A stretch of DNA of 64,000 bases. Source: Nocardia sp. CY41. Its GTDB lineage: Bacteria > Actinomycetota > Actinomycetes > Mycobacteriales > Mycobacteriaceae. Below, piece by piece: positions 1-10,187 of the stretch (within the stretch, counting starts at the first letter, position 1; the number at the start of each line of letters is the position of its first letter). The stretch spans positions 62,001 to 126,000 of the forward strand of contig NZ_VUOS01000027.1 of NCBI RefSeq assembly GCF_009829325.1, written 5' to 3'. The position numbers were made by a program, and so were the translations under genes. Under the pieces are notes generated by a model, which worked only from the letters and a program-made list of their open reading frames with translations, was not told the origin of the DNA and made no database searches.

Positions 1-961
<961 letters not shown>

Positions 962-1285
962 ACTCGCTCCTCGCTGTCTCGGTCGGTGCAAGGGTACGAG
1001 ACGCGCGCGCGAGCATTCTGTTCCACGCGCTAGGCTGCGTGATCGGCGTTCGGGAACGCACCGTCGATTGCGACGGACGACCGGCCTGCGATATCTTCGG
1101 CCGCGCTCGTGCCCCCACCTGCGCAAAGACATTCGGGCCGGGAACGAAGGCCGTCGCGCGGCAGGTATCGCATCCGCGGAGTTCCGGGCGCCGATGGCCG
1201 ACCCCGCGTGCCGAAGTCATGGCGCACGTCGACGGGTTTCCTCCTTGTTGCGCCAACTGCCCGCGAAGCGGCGGCGTTCCATGCC
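962..1285. other. Intergenic stretch between galK and the diguanylate cyclase pair
   Basis: About 320 bases between divergent genes. It must hold the galK promoter and the promoter for the rightward GGDEF gene. Several overlapping open frames run through it but none has a family match or a convincing ribosome site. I see no strong hairpin or repeat. Confidence 0.5.
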
Positions 1286-1492
1286 ATGATCAAATCAGTT
1301 GTCCAGGTATTGGTTGCCGAGCGCGCAGCGGTCGGTCGGGACATCTGCTCGTGCAACAACACTCGGTTCCCGTTCGCCGACGGCATCCGGGCGGTGCTCG
1401 GCGAACAGGCGAACATCGTAGTCGCGGTGGAGGATTCCCAGATCTGTTACGCGGCCCGGTGCACCGGGGACGGAGCGACCAAGGGGGGCTGA
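1286..1492 (+). CDS. Small protein of unknown function, coupled to the GGDEF gene
   Basis: An open frame of 68 codons (MIKSVVQVLVAERAAVGRD...) whose TGA stop overlaps the ATG of the diguanylate cyclase gene by one base (TGATG). That arrangement suggests translational coupling. The protein has three Cys residues (two in CSC near residue 23, one in ICYAARC near residue 55) and no membrane segment. I do not recognise a family. The ribosome site is weak, so it could be an unexpressed frame. The close coupling and a start with coding-like composition are the only support. Confidence 0.4.
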   Translation: MIKSVVQVLVAERAAVGRDICSCNNTRFPFADGIRAVLGEQANIVVAVEDSQICYAARCTGDGATKGG

Positions 1493-3024
1493 TGACACCC
1501 AGTGAACAGCCACAGACCAACTGTCGGCGCAGTATCGGAACGGGCTGGTACGCGGTGCTTCTGGGGGGAAGCGGGGCCGCGATCGCGGTCCACCTCGCGC
1601 TCGACTCGCGCCTGGTGGCGTTCGTGACGATGGTGGTCATCGTCGGCGAGACCGTAGCCATGGTCGCTGTCGGGATGCGTACGCACCGGCCCGCGCATCC
1701 GCTGCCGTGGTATCTGTTGTCCGGCTCGGCGGTGCTGTTCGCCACCGGCACCACGCTGCGTGACGTCGGCGACCACGCGATGCATCCGCTCGACGACGCG
1801 TTCACCCTGCTCGGTTATCTCGGCGTCGGGTTCGCCGCGCTGATCTGGCTGTGGCCGCGCCAAGTGCACGGCAACTACGATCTGATGCTGGACTCGGCCC
1901 TCATCGGACTCGGCGCGCTGCTCGCCTCCTGGACCTTCCTCATCTCACCGATCCTGCAGTCCACCGTGACCGGACTGGACGCGCTGGTGGCGGCGGCCTA
2001 CCCGGTGCTCGACGCGCTGCTGCTCACCTTGGTGGCGCACTCGATGGCCACCTCCACGCGCGCGGAGACTTCGCTGTGGCTGTTGCACGCCGGATTGATC
2101 GCGGTGCTGCTCGGCGACCTGGGCTACACCCTGGAAACCGCGGGCGCGACCGCGCTCGGACGCGAGGTGCTGCTGGCTCCCCTGCTCACCGCCTACTCCA
2201 CCGTGGGCGTCGCGGCGCTGCACCCGACCATGGCCACGCTCGGCATGCCGCGGCGTATCCACCCGCACCACTCCAGGCAGCGCGCCAGCCTCATCGCGAT
2301 CGCGCTGATCGTGGCCTCACTGGTCCCGGTGGTCGGATCAAGCCTGCGGCCGCTCGACCGCGCGGTGGTGTCGTCGCTGTTCGCGCTGCTGCTGATCGGC
2401 ATGCTGGTGCGCAGCGAGCGCGCGATCGTGCGCAGCGCGCGCAGCGAGCGGCGCGCGCAGTATCAGGCCGACCACGACATGCTCACCGGACTGCTGAACC
2501 GAGCCGCGCTGCTGCGCGCCCTGCGCCAGCGTGGCGAACAGTGGGCCGAGCAGCCGATCTGCCTGCTGTTCATCGACCTCGACGGCTTCAAGCGGGTCAA
2601 CGACAGCTACGGCCACGCCGTCGGCGACGAGCTGATCGCGACGGCGGCGAGCCGGATCCGGCGGGTCGTGCGACGCGAGGACGTGGTGACCCGCTACGGC
2701 GGCGACGAATTCGTCGTCCTCGCCCCGCTCGCCCGGCCGGACGCCGCCGTGCTGGCCGAACGGCTGCTCGGCGCGTTCGTCCGGCCGTTCGGGCTGAGCG
2801 CGGGCGAGATCCCGATCACCGCGAGCGTCGGCGTGGCATGCGCCGGTCCGCGCAGCTCGGACACCGACATGCACAGCCTGCTGCGCGACGCGGACGCGGC
2901 GATGTATCACGCGAAGCAGCACTCGCTCGGCTACGCGTTCCATGACGACGTGCACCGCGCGCCGCCCGAGAGCGAACGCCGGATCTGGCGCGCTGCCGCC
3001 CGATCCGCCAGTCCGGCGGTGTGA
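1492..3024 (+). CDS. Membrane-bound diguanylate cyclase (GGDEF)
   Basis: Makes the second messenger cyclic di-GMP from two GTP. The protein is 510 residues. The N-terminal two thirds (about 20-320) is a run of hydrophobic segments, probably 8-10 membrane helices, with no recognisable soluble sensor. The GGDEF domain follows from DHDMLTGLLNR to the end. The catalytic motif GGDEF is intact at 403-407, and the inhibitory I-site RxxD (RRED) sits exactly five residues before it, so both synthesis and product feedback inhibition are expected. No EAL domain is present. A longer frame is open upstream, but the ATG at 1492 fits the first membrane segment and the overlap with the small upstream gene. 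Confidence 0.9.
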   Translation: MTPSEQPQTNCRRSIGTGWYAVLLGGSGAAIAVHLALDSRLVAFVTMVVIVGETVAMVAVGMRTHRPAHPLPWYLLSGSAVLFATGTTLRDVGDHAMHPLDDAFTLLGYLGVGFAALIWLWPRQVHGNYDLMLDSALIGLGALLASWTFLISPILQSTVTGLDALVAAAYPVLDALLLTLVAHSMATSTRAETSLWLLHAGLIAVLLGDLGYTLETAGATALGREVLLAPLLTAYSTVGVAALHPTMATLGMPRRIHPHHSRQRASLIAIALIVASLVPVVGSSLRPLDRAVVSSLFALLLIGMLVRSERAIVRSARSERRAQYQADHDMLTGLLNRAALLRALRQRGEQWAEQPICLLFIDLDGFKRVNDSYGHAVGDELIATAASRIRRVVRREDVVTRYGGDEFVVLAPLARPDAAVLAERLLGAFVRPFGLSAGEIPITASVGVACAGPRSSDTDMHSLLRDADAAMYHAKQHSLGYAFHDDVHRAPPESERRIWRAAARSASPAV

Positions 3025-3025
3025 C

Positions 3026-3775
3026 TCAGTCGCTCAGCTCGTCCAGCAGGCGCCTGGCCTCCTCGAGCTCGGCCTGTAACTGCTGAACCTTGGCCTCTTG
3101 CACCCCGCGCAACGCCTCCAGGACCCCGGAGACCACTTCGGCGACCTCGGGATGCAGGATCTTCGCCGCCTGCGCCACGGCGGAGCCCGCCACCGGGATG
3201 CCGCGCAGGGTGCGCTTCTTTCCGCTGACCACATCGATCGACCACTCGCCGTCGGCGGTGCCGGTGAGCGTCACGGTGACCTCGGGCGCCTTGGCCTTGC
3301 GGGCGGCGGCGGTCTTGGCGGGTTTGGGCGCCGTCGCCGCCGGGGCTTGCTTGCCCGCGCGGCCCGCTTCCCCGGACGCCTCGGCCTGCTTCGGGGCGGC
3401 CGACGGCGCGGGTGCGCTCGCCGGTTCGGGTTGCGCGGTGGTGTTCGTCGTGGTCGACGACTGGGTCACAGAAGATTCCTTCCTGGTCGACTTCGGCTGG
3501 GCGGTAGCGCCCGCCGCCCCTCGCGGCGGCTTGGTCAAGGTCACCTCGACGGGAGAGAAGGACAGTACATCCTTCGATCCGGTCGGCCGGACCTGCAGGA
3601 AGTCACCGTCGGCCGGATCGCCGAGTGCGATCACCTTGCCCGAGCGCCCCTCCGGAACGCCGACCGCGGCGGCGGTGAACCACACCATGGGCGGACGGCC
3701 ACCGGCTATGTCCGTGGCGATCTGCTGAATCTCGCTGTCCGACAGAGGTTGCGGCTTGGTTCGTGGGGACGGCAT
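3026..3775 (-). CDS. Actinobacterial protein of unknown function (DUF6319-like) with C-terminal coiled coil
   Basis: A 249-residue soluble protein in three parts. An N-terminal domain (about 1-85) contains SDSEIQQIATDIAGG and a GKVIALGDPADGDFLQVRP segment. A low-complexity linker rich in Ala, Pro, Lys and Thr follows (about 85-165). The C-terminal domain carries KKRTLRGIPVAGSAVAQAA and a terminal coiled coil rich in Glu, Leu and Gln. The layout resembles DUF6319 proteins of nocardiae and rhodococci, but I assign this from memory of the pattern only. I chose the internal ATG at 3775 (MPSPRTK) because the first 37 codons of the longer frame look non-coding. Function unknown. Confidence 0.75.
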   Translation of the reverse strand: MPSPRTKPQPLSDSEIQQIATDIAGGRPPMVWFTAAAVGVPEGRSGKVIALGDPADGDFLQVRPTGSKDVLSFSPVEVTLTKPPRGAAGATAQPKSTRKESSVTQSSTTTNTTAQPEPASAPAPSAAPKQAEASGEAGRAGKQAPAATAPKPAKTAAARKAKAPEVTVTLTGTADGEWSIDVVSGKKRTLRGIPVAGSAVAQAAKILHPEVAEVVSGVLEALRGVQEAKVQQLQAELEEARRLLDELSD

Positions 3776-4082
3776 GGTAACTCCGAGCGATTCGTGGTTG
3801 GCTGCGTGCACAGATGATGCCCCACGACGCCGACAGATTTGCGGGCCGCTGTCGAATCCGGCCTGCGGACACCTCGGTTCGAGCATTCAGCGAATACCTG
3901 GCAAAGCCCGGACTTCCCCGCTTCGGCGCACTCGTCCTCGCCATGCCGGGCTCCGGTGCGCTCGCGAACGGGATGATCACCGGAACCCGTGCGACGCGAT
4001 CGCCTTTCGACGACGCACGGCTGCGCCGACGCCGGTCCGCACGATATCGGCGCGGCGATTCCGTCCGGCCGACCAGGCGCGA
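3776..4082. other. Intergenic stretch left of the tetR gene
   Basis: About 307 bases between two leftward genes. No open frame here has a recognisable product, and I see no strong hairpin or repeat. It probably holds the promoter of the DUF6319-like gene. Confidence 0.5.
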
Positions 4083-4700
4083 TCAGCTCGCCGTCGGTGC
4101 GCGCAGGGCGGGAAACCAGATGTCTGTGAGCACCTCGACGGCTTGGTCCACCGAGACGTCGATGGTGCCCTGCATCGCCCAGCGGGTGAAGAACCTTTCG
4201 AGTTGGGCGACAAGCAATTCCACGCGCAACCGCGCCTCGTCGCGCCGGTCGGCGGGCCACCCGGCGAGGTAGGCGGTCATCGCGTTGGGCAAGGCGAGGA
4301 TGCCGGTGCGGGCGATCTCGCGGAACTCCGGTTCCAGTGCGGTCGCCTCGTCCCAGGCGGGCAGTAGGTCCTTGTACTCGTGGAACCACTCGATCGCGCG
4401 GGCTACCCAGCCGGCGAACTCGGCGCGCGAACCGGTCTCCAGCACCCGGTCGAGGTCCTGATAGAAGTGCAGCGCGGTGGGCACGGTGCCCTGTTCGGCG
4501 ATCGCGCGCAAGATCTCCTGCTTCCCCGCGAAGTGCAGGTAGAACGTGGCCCGGCTGCAACCGACCGCGGCGGCGATGTCGTCCACGCGCACGGCCGCGT
4601 AGCCGCGGGCGGCGAACAGCTCCTTGGCGGCCTCCGTCAGCCGGGCCCTGGTCTGCTGCTTCTGCTCGTCCCGCAGGTTGGTGTTCGCGTTCGTCCGCAT
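4083..4700 (-). CDS. TetR-family transcriptional repressor
   Basis: A 205-residue regulator. Residues about 12-60 form a typical TetR helix-turn-helix (RARLTEAAKELFAARGYAAV ... VGCSRATFYLHFAGKQE). The rest is a helical ligand-binding domain. The gene is divergent from the monooxygenase operon, and a 29-bp perfect inverted repeat lies between them at 4794-4822. It is therefore very likely the local repressor of that operon and of itself, released by a substrate or intermediate. The ATG at 4700 was chosen because the upstream extension is low-complexity; the N-terminus MRTNANTNLRDEQ is typical for the family. Confidence 0.9.
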   Translation of the reverse strand: MRTNANTNLRDEQKQQTRARLTEAAKELFAARGYAAVRVDDIAAAVGCSRATFYLHFAGKQEILRAIAEQGTVPTALHFYQDLDRVLETGSRAEFAGWVARAIEWFHEYKDLLPAWDEATALEPEFREIARTGILALPNAMTAYLAGWPADRRDEARLRVELLVAQLERFFTRWAMQGTIDVSVDQAVEVLTDIWFPALRAPTAS

Positions 4701-4793
4701 GGTGGACACGTACCTCGAATTCGTAAAAGCCGTCCTGACGTGCTGCTTCCGCAAAGGGAGTCTACGCATCGAAGGCGTGGATGGACAGTGCGT

Positions 4794-4822
4794 CACTCAC
4801 TAGACAGCATGTCTAGTGAGTG
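4794..4822. promoter_or_regulatory. 29-bp perfect inverted repeat, probable TetR operator
   Basis: Two 13-bp arms (CACTCACTAGACA and its exact complement) flank a 3-base spacer GCA. It lies 94 bases before the tetR start and 91 bases before the monooxygenase start, the expected place for an operator shared by both promoters. Confidence 0.85.
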
Positions 4823-4912
4823 TTAGTTTGTTGCCTACGTCACTCCGGTGCGGGAGCCGCGCCGGACGGTTCGGCCGTCGTCGAGGACGGCACTCCAGCA
4901 CGAGGACAGTGA

Positions 4913-6280
4913 ATGACGTCAACCGCACTCCCCCGCGTCTGCGTGATCGGGGCGGGCCCTTCCGGGATCACCGCCGCCAAACGCTTGAACGACCACGGCA
5001 TCCCCTTCGACTGCTACGAGGCGTCCGACGAAGTAGGGGGCAACTGGTACTACAAGAACCCGAACGGCATGTCGGCCTGCTACCAGAGCCTGCACATCGA
5101 CACGTCCAAGTTCCGCTTGGCCTTCGAGGACTATCCCGCCCCCGACGAGTGGCCGGATTTCCCCCACCATTCCCAGCTGTTCCAGTATTTCCGCGACTAC
5201 GTCGACCATTTCGGCATCCGCGATCGGATCGTGTTCGATACCGTGGTGACCGCCGCGGAACGCGCGGCCGACGGCCGCTGGCTGATCACCACGAGCGACG
5301 GGCGTACCAAGGACTACGACGCGCTCGTGGTCTGCAACGGGCATCACTGGGACCCTCGCCTTCCGGACTATCCGGGAGAGTTCGACGGCACGCTGCTGCA
5401 CAGCCACGCCTACAACGACCCGTTCGATCCCGTCGACATGCGCGGCAAGCGCGTGGTGGTGGTCGGCATGGGCAACTCGGGCCTGGACATCGCCTCCGAG
5501 TTGGCACAGCGATTCATCGCCGCGAAGCTCTTCGTCTCCGCCCGTCGCGGGGTGTGGGTGCTGCCGAAGTACGTCAACGGAAAGGTGGGCGACAAACGTT
5601 CGATGCCGCGGTGGATGCCGCCGAAGCTGGGGCTGAAGCTCAAGCAGCGCTTCGTCCGGAAGTTCCGCGGCAACATGGAGGACTACGGCCTGCCCAAGCC
5701 CGACCATCTGCCCTTCGAGGCGCATCCCTCGGCGAGCGAGGAGTTCCTGCATCGCGCCGGCTGCGGCGACGTCACGTTCAAGCCCGCGATCGCCGCGCTG
5801 GAGGGGCCGCGGGTGCGCTTCGCCGACGGCAGTGTCGAAGAGGTGGACGCGATCGTCTGCGCCACCGGTTACCGCATCTCCTTCCCGTTCTTCTCCGATC
5901 CCGACCTGCTGCCCGACGCCGACAACCGCTTCCCGCTGTTCAAGCAGATGATCAAGCCCGGCATCGACAATCTGTTCTTCCTCGGCCTGGCCCAGCCGCT
6001 GCCCACGCTGGTGAACTTCGCCGAGCAGCAGAGCAAGCTGGTCGCCGCCTACCTGACCGGGCGCTACCACCTGCCGTCGGCGGAGGAGATGCGCGCGGCC
6101 ATCCGGTCCGCGGAGTCGGCCCGGACGGGCCGCTACTACGACTCGCCCAGGCACACCATCCAGATCGAATTCGAACCGTATGTGCGGGACCTGCAGCGGG
6201 AAATGGCGCGCGGCGCGAAACGCGCGGCCGCGGCGGGGAACGCGCTGCCGGTTCCGGCCCGCACGCTCGAACACGTGTGA
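4913..6280 (+). CDS. Flavin-containing monooxygenase (class B)
   Basis: An FAD- and NADPH-dependent monooxygenase of 455 residues that inserts one oxygen atom into a soft nucleophile or a ketone. It shows the FAD-binding motif GAGPSGI near residue 13, the NADPH-binding motif GMGNSG near residue 183, and between them FDGTLLHSHAY. That matches the FMO fingerprint FxGxxxHxxxY, rather than the ...HxxxW form of classical Baeyer-Villiger enzymes. It is the first gene of an operon with a serine hydrolase, alcohol dehydrogenase and acyl-CoA ligase, which would suit a ketone-to-ester-to-acid route. Substrate unknown. Confidence 0.9.
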   Translation: MTSTALPRVCVIGAGPSGITAAKRLNDHGIPFDCYEASDEVGGNWYYKNPNGMSACYQSLHIDTSKFRLAFEDYPAPDEWPDFPHHSQLFQYFRDYVDHFGIRDRIVFDTVVTAAERAADGRWLITTSDGRTKDYDALVVCNGHHWDPRLPDYPGEFDGTLLHSHAYNDPFDPVDMRGKRVVVVGMGNSGLDIASELAQRFIAAKLFVSARRGVWVLPKYVNGKVGDKRSMPRWMPPKLGLKLKQRFVRKFRGNMEDYGLPKPDHLPFEAHPSASEEFLHRAGCGDVTFKPAIAALEGPRVRFADGSVEEVDAIVCATGYRISFPFFSDPDLLPDADNRFPLFKQMIKPGIDNLFFLGLAQPLPTLVNFAEQQSKLVAAYLTGRYHLPSAEEMRAAIRSAESARTGRYYDSPRHTIQIEFEPYVRDLQREMARGAKRAAAAGNALPVPARTLEHV

Positions 6281-6287
6281 GGCGGCG

Positions 6288-7451
6288 ATGACCACCACCA
6301 CCACCACGGGAACCGCCACATCGGGATTCTGCGCGGAGCGATTCGAGCGGGTCCGAACCGAACTGGAGACCCGGCTCGTCTCCGGGGACGAACTGGGCGC
6401 GTCGATCTGCGTCACGGTCGACGGCGAACCGGTCGTCGACCTCTGGGGCGGCTACCGCGACCCGGAACGCACCGCGCCGTGGACCGAGGACACCTTGGTC
6501 AACGTCTTCTCCCTCACCAAGACCATGACCGCGCTGAGCGCCCTGCTGCTGGTCGAGCGCGGCGAGCTGGACGTGCACGCGAAGGTGTCCAGGTACTGGC
6601 CGGAGTTCGCGGCGAACGGCAAGGAAGACATCGAGATTCGTCATCTGCTCGCGCACACCTCCGGCGTCTCGGGCTGGCAGCCGCCGATCGAGCTGGCCGA
6701 CATCTACGACGCGGAAGCCTCCGCCGCCCGCCTCGCGAGCCAACCGCCGTGGTGGGAGCCGGGCACCGCGTCGGGGTATCACGCGCTGGCCTACGGCCAT
6801 CTGATCGGCGCGGTGATCCGCCGTGTCACCGGACGCTCACTGGGTGAGTTCTTCGCCGCGGAACTCGCCGGGCCACTGGGCGCGGACTTCCACATCGGCA
6901 CCGCGCCCGAGCACCACGAGCGGATCGCCACCTTGATCCCGCCCGCCGTGCCGGAATTCGACCTGGCCGCGCTCGACCAGGACAGCGTGCTGGTCAAGAC
7001 GCTCACCAGCCCGCTGCTCGACATCGCCGAGACCGCGAGCGCGGGCTGGCGGCAGGCCGAGATCGGCGCGGTGAACGGCCACGGCAACGCCCGCTCGGTG
7101 GCGCGGGTGCAATCACTGGTGTCCTGCGGCGGTGAGCTGGACGGGCGGCGGCTGCTGTCGGAGAAGACGATCGACCTGATCTTCCAGCAGCAGTCCGACG
7201 GCGTGGATCTCGCACTTGCGGTGCCGCTGCGGTTCGGCATCGGTTACGGTCTGCCGCAGCGGCAGACCGCCCCGGAAGTGCCCGACGGCCGGGTGTGCTG
7301 GTGGGCCGGGTACGGAGGCGCGATGGTGGTCAACGACCTCGAGCACCGCACCACGTTCGCCTACACCATGAACCGGATGGCCCCCGGCCTCATCGGCTCC
7401 GACCGCGCCGACGCCTACCTGCGCGCGACGTTCGCGGCGGTGCGCGGATGA
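6288..7451 (+). CDS. Serine hydrolase of the beta-lactamase/esterase family
   Basis: A 387-residue esterase-like protein with the class C beta-lactamase fold. The SxxK motif is SLTK, with Ser75 as nucleophile and Lys78 as base; a Tyr-containing second motif lies in SGYHALAYG. No signal peptide is visible, so it acts in the cytoplasm, which points to ester hydrolysis rather than cell-wall or antibiotic chemistry. It starts 7 bases after the monooxygenase stop, and its stop overlaps the next start (ATGATG). In this operon it could cleave an ester made by the monooxygenase; that is inference. Confidence 0.87.
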   Translation: MTTTTTTGTATSGFCAERFERVRTELETRLVSGDELGASICVTVDGEPVVDLWGGYRDPERTAPWTEDTLVNVFSLTKTMTALSALLLVERGELDVHAKVSRYWPEFAANGKEDIEIRHLLAHTSGVSGWQPPIELADIYDAEASAARLASQPPWWEPGTASGYHALAYGHLIGAVIRRVTGRSLGEFFAAELAGPLGADFHIGTAPEHHERIATLIPPAVPEFDLAALDQDSVLVKTLTSPLLDIAETASAGWRQAEIGAVNGHGNARSVARVQSLVSCGGELDGRRLLSEKTIDLIFQQQSDGVDLALAVPLRFGIGYGLPQRQTAPEVPDGRVCWWAGYGGAMVVNDLEHRTTFAYTMNRMAPGLIGSDRADAYLRATFAAVRG

Positions 7452-8497
7452 TGCGGGCCCTGCAGCTCACCGAGCCCGGTGTGCTGGAACTGCGCGAGGT
7501 ACCGATCCCACGGATCGGTCCCACCGATCTGCTGCTGCGCGTGGGCGCGGCGGGCATCTGCCATTCCGACCTGCACGTGCTGCACATCCCCTTCCGGATG
7601 CGCGAGGAGCCGCTGACCCTCGGCCACGAGATCGCGGGCACCATCGAGGCCGTCGGCGACGGCGTGGGCGGCCGCAGGGCCGGTGAGCGCGGCGTCGTGT
7701 ATCTGTGCTGGTCGTGCGGGGTCTGCCGGGAGTGCGCCAACGGCAACGAGAACGTCTGCCGCGCCGCGGGCCGCACCGCCATGCCGCCGTGCCCCGGTCT
7801 CGGGCCGGACGGCGGAATGGCCGACTACATCCGGGTGCCCGCGAGTTCGTTCGTGCCGATCGGCGACCTGGATTTCGGCGAGGCCGCGCCGCTGGCCGAC
7901 GCCGCGCTGTCGAGCTATCACGCCATCCGCGGCGCGCGCGAGCAGCTCGGGCCGGGATCGGTGGCGGTGGTGATCGGCATCGGCGGGCTCGGTCACGTCG
8001 CGGTGCAGATTCTGGCCGCGACCACGGCGGCCCGGGTGCTGGCGGTGGACGTCAGCGCCGACAAGCTGGAACTCGCCGCCCGCTGCGGTGCGACGGAAGG
8101 TCTCCTGGCGAGCGACGACACCGCCCGCGAGATCCTCGACCGGACCCAGGGCCGCGGCGCGGACGCGGTGTTCGACTTCGTCGGCGTCGACGCGACCGCA
8201 CGGCTCGCGGTGGAGTCGGTGGCGCCCAACGGGGCGTACCGCATGATCGGCCTGGGCGGCGGCGCGCCGGAGATCACGGCGGCGCCGGCCGGCGGCCCGG
8301 GCTGGCCCTGGGGCGCGTCGGTGCGCAAGTCCTATGGCGGCACCAAGTCCGACCTGATCGACTCCGTGGCGCTGGCCGCGGCGGGAAAGCTCCGCGTCGA
8401 GGTGGAGCGTTATCCGCTGGCCGCCGGCCGCGCCGCCCTCGACCGGCTGGAACGCGGCCTGATCACCGGCCGCGCGGTCCTGGTCCCCGAACCGTGA
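7448..8497 (+). CDS. Zinc-dependent alcohol dehydrogenase
   Basis: A medium-chain dehydrogenase of 349 residues. Catalytic-zinc ligands are seen in GICHSDLH and in GHEIAGT. The structural-zinc cluster is in CWSCGVCRECANGNENVC (four Cys), and the NAD-binding glycine motif is GIGGLG. It would oxidise a primary or secondary alcohol with NAD(P). Its start overlaps the previous stop, so the two are probably translated together. Between an esterase and an acyl-CoA ligase it plausibly oxidises the alcohol half of a hydrolysed ester. Confidence 0.92.
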   Translation: MMRALQLTEPGVLELREVPIPRIGPTDLLLRVGAAGICHSDLHVLHIPFRMREEPLTLGHEIAGTIEAVGDGVGGRRAGERGVVYLCWSCGVCRECANGNENVCRAAGRTAMPPCPGLGPDGGMADYIRVPASSFVPIGDLDFGEAAPLADAALSSYHAIRGAREQLGPGSVAVVIGIGGLGHVAVQILAATTAARVLAVDVSADKLELAARCGATEGLLASDDTAREILDRTQGRGADAVFDFVGVDATARLAVESVAPNGAYRMIGLGGGAPEITAAPAGGPGWPWGASVRKSYGGTKSDLIDSVALAAAGKLRVEVERYPLAAGRAALDRLERGLITGRAVLVPEP

Positions 8498-8533
8498 CGA
8501 ATCGACCCGCGCAGTGACGAGGAAGTACCTGAT

Positions 8534-10183
8534 ATGACGAAGCCCTTCGACCCGCAGGCGTACGTGGCGGAAGCCGCGGCCCGGCTCACCGGCCCCGGCG
8601 GCCGATTCGAGATGGCGATCGAGGACGTGCTCGGCGCGCCCATGCCGGTGGTGCGCCACCGCAAGTCCTCGCTGCGCGAGGTGCTCGTCGCCGCAGCCGA
8701 GCACGGCGACCGGGACTACCTGGTCACCGCCGAGCGCACGATGTCCTTCGCCGAGCACGCCGCCGCGGTCGCGGCACTGGCCACGGCCCTGCGTGACCGA
8801 TGCGGCGTCCGCAAGGGCGACCGGGTCGGCATTCTCGCCGCGAACACACCCGAATGGGTGCTCACGTTCTGGGCGGCCCAAGCGCTCGGCGCGATCGCGG
8901 TGGGCTACAACGCGTGGTGGGCGCCGCGCGAGATCGCCTACGGCGTCGAGCACACCGCACCCGCCGTGCTCGTCGTCGACGCCAAGCGCGCCGCGCTGGT
9001 GGCGGAGCTGGACATCCGGATCCCGGTGCTCACGATGGAGCACGACGTCCCCGCGCTCACCACCGACTACCGGACCGACGAGCTCCCCTACGCCGAGATC
9101 GACGAAGACGACCCCGCGGTGATCCTCTACACCAGCGGCACCAGCGGACGACCCAAGGGGGCGGTGCACTCCCATCGGAATGTGGTGGCCGTCAGCGACT
9201 ATCACGTCTTCAACGACGCGCTGGCCGCCGCGCTCACCGGCGCGACGGAACTGCCCAGCGGCCGACGCTTCCTGCTCACCTCACCGTTGTTCCATATCGC
9301 CAGCCTGCACAACCTCGTGGTCCCCCGGTTGGTCACCGGCGACGCGGCGGTGATCCACCAGGGGTCGTTCGACGCCGATCGGGTGCTGCGTTTGATCGAG
9401 GCCGAACGCGTCACCAACTGGGGCGCGATGCCGACCATGGCGACCAGGATGCTCGAACTCGACCTGTCCGCCTACGACCTGTCCTCGCTGGCCGCGTTCT
9501 CGCTGAACTCGGCGCCGTCCTCGGCCGCGCTGCAACAGAAGCTGCGCGATCAGCTGCCCGTCGCGCGCAACGCGCTGGTCACCAGCTACGGCCTCACCGA
9601 ATGCAGCACCGCCGCGACGCTGGCGAGCCCGGCAGAGCTGGCGGCGTTCCCGGACACCGTGGGACGACCGGTCGTCGGGGTCGCGCTGGAGATCCGCGAC
9701 AGCGCGGGCAACGCGGTCCCCGACGGCGTCGAAGGTGAGATCTGCTTGCGCAGCCCGTATGTGATGCTCGGGTACTGGCACGACGAGGCCGCCACCGCCG
9801 CGGCGATCACCCCGGACCGCTGGCTGCGCACCGGCGACATCGGGGTGCTGGAGGACGGGAGGCTGCGCCTGTCCGGGCGCCGTTCGGATCTCATCCTGCG
9901 CGGCGGGGAGAACGTCTACCCCACGGAGATCGAGCAGTGCCTCGAGGAGCATCCCGCGGTGCGCGAATGCGCGGTCCTCGGCGTGCCCGACGCCGACCTC
10001 GGCCAGCAGGTCGCCGCCCTGGTGGTGGTCGAAAGCGGCATGACCACCAGCGAAGAGGAGCTGCGCGCGTTCACCGCCGAGCGGCTCGCCTACTACAAGG
10101 TGCCCGCCCGCTGGCGGCTCACCACCGCCGCACTCCCGCGCAACGCGACCGGCAAGGTCGTGCGGGCCGATCTCGAGGTGTAG
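8534..10183 (+). CDS. Acyl-CoA ligase / AMP-binding synthetase
   Basis: Activates a carboxylic acid to acyl-AMP and then acyl-CoA. The 549-residue protein has the P-loop YTSGTSGRPKG, the A5 motif SYGLTE, the hinge region RLSGRRSD and the C-terminal catalytic lysine in RNATGKV. Length and motifs fit fatty-acid or aromatic-acid CoA ligases. It lies 36 bases after the dehydrogenase and 4 bases before the amidohydrolase, in the same operon. It would feed the acid product of the pathway into beta-oxidation. Confidence 0.92.
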   Translation: MTKPFDPQAYVAEAAARLTGPGGRFEMAIEDVLGAPMPVVRHRKSSLREVLVAAAEHGDRDYLVTAERTMSFAEHAAAVAALATALRDRCGVRKGDRVGILAANTPEWVLTFWAAQALGAIAVGYNAWWAPREIAYGVEHTAPAVLVVDAKRAALVAELDIRIPVLTMEHDVPALTTDYRTDELPYAEIDEDDPAVILYTSGTSGRPKGAVHSHRNVVAVSDYHVFNDALAAALTGATELPSGRRFLLTSPLFHIASLHNLVVPRLVTGDAAVIHQGSFDADRVLRLIEAERVTNWGAMPTMATRMLELDLSAYDLSSLAAFSLNSAPSSAALQQKLRDQLPVARNALVTSYGLTECSTAATLASPAELAAFPDTVGRPVVGVALEIRDSAGNAVPDGVEGEICLRSPYVMLGYWHDEAATAAAITPDRWLRTGDIGVLEDGRLRLSGRRSDLILRGGENVYPTEIEQCLEEHPAVRECAVLGVPDADLGQQVAALVVVESGMTTSEEELRAFTAERLAYYKVPARWRLTTAALPRNATGKVVRADLEV

Positions 10184-10187
10184 ACCC

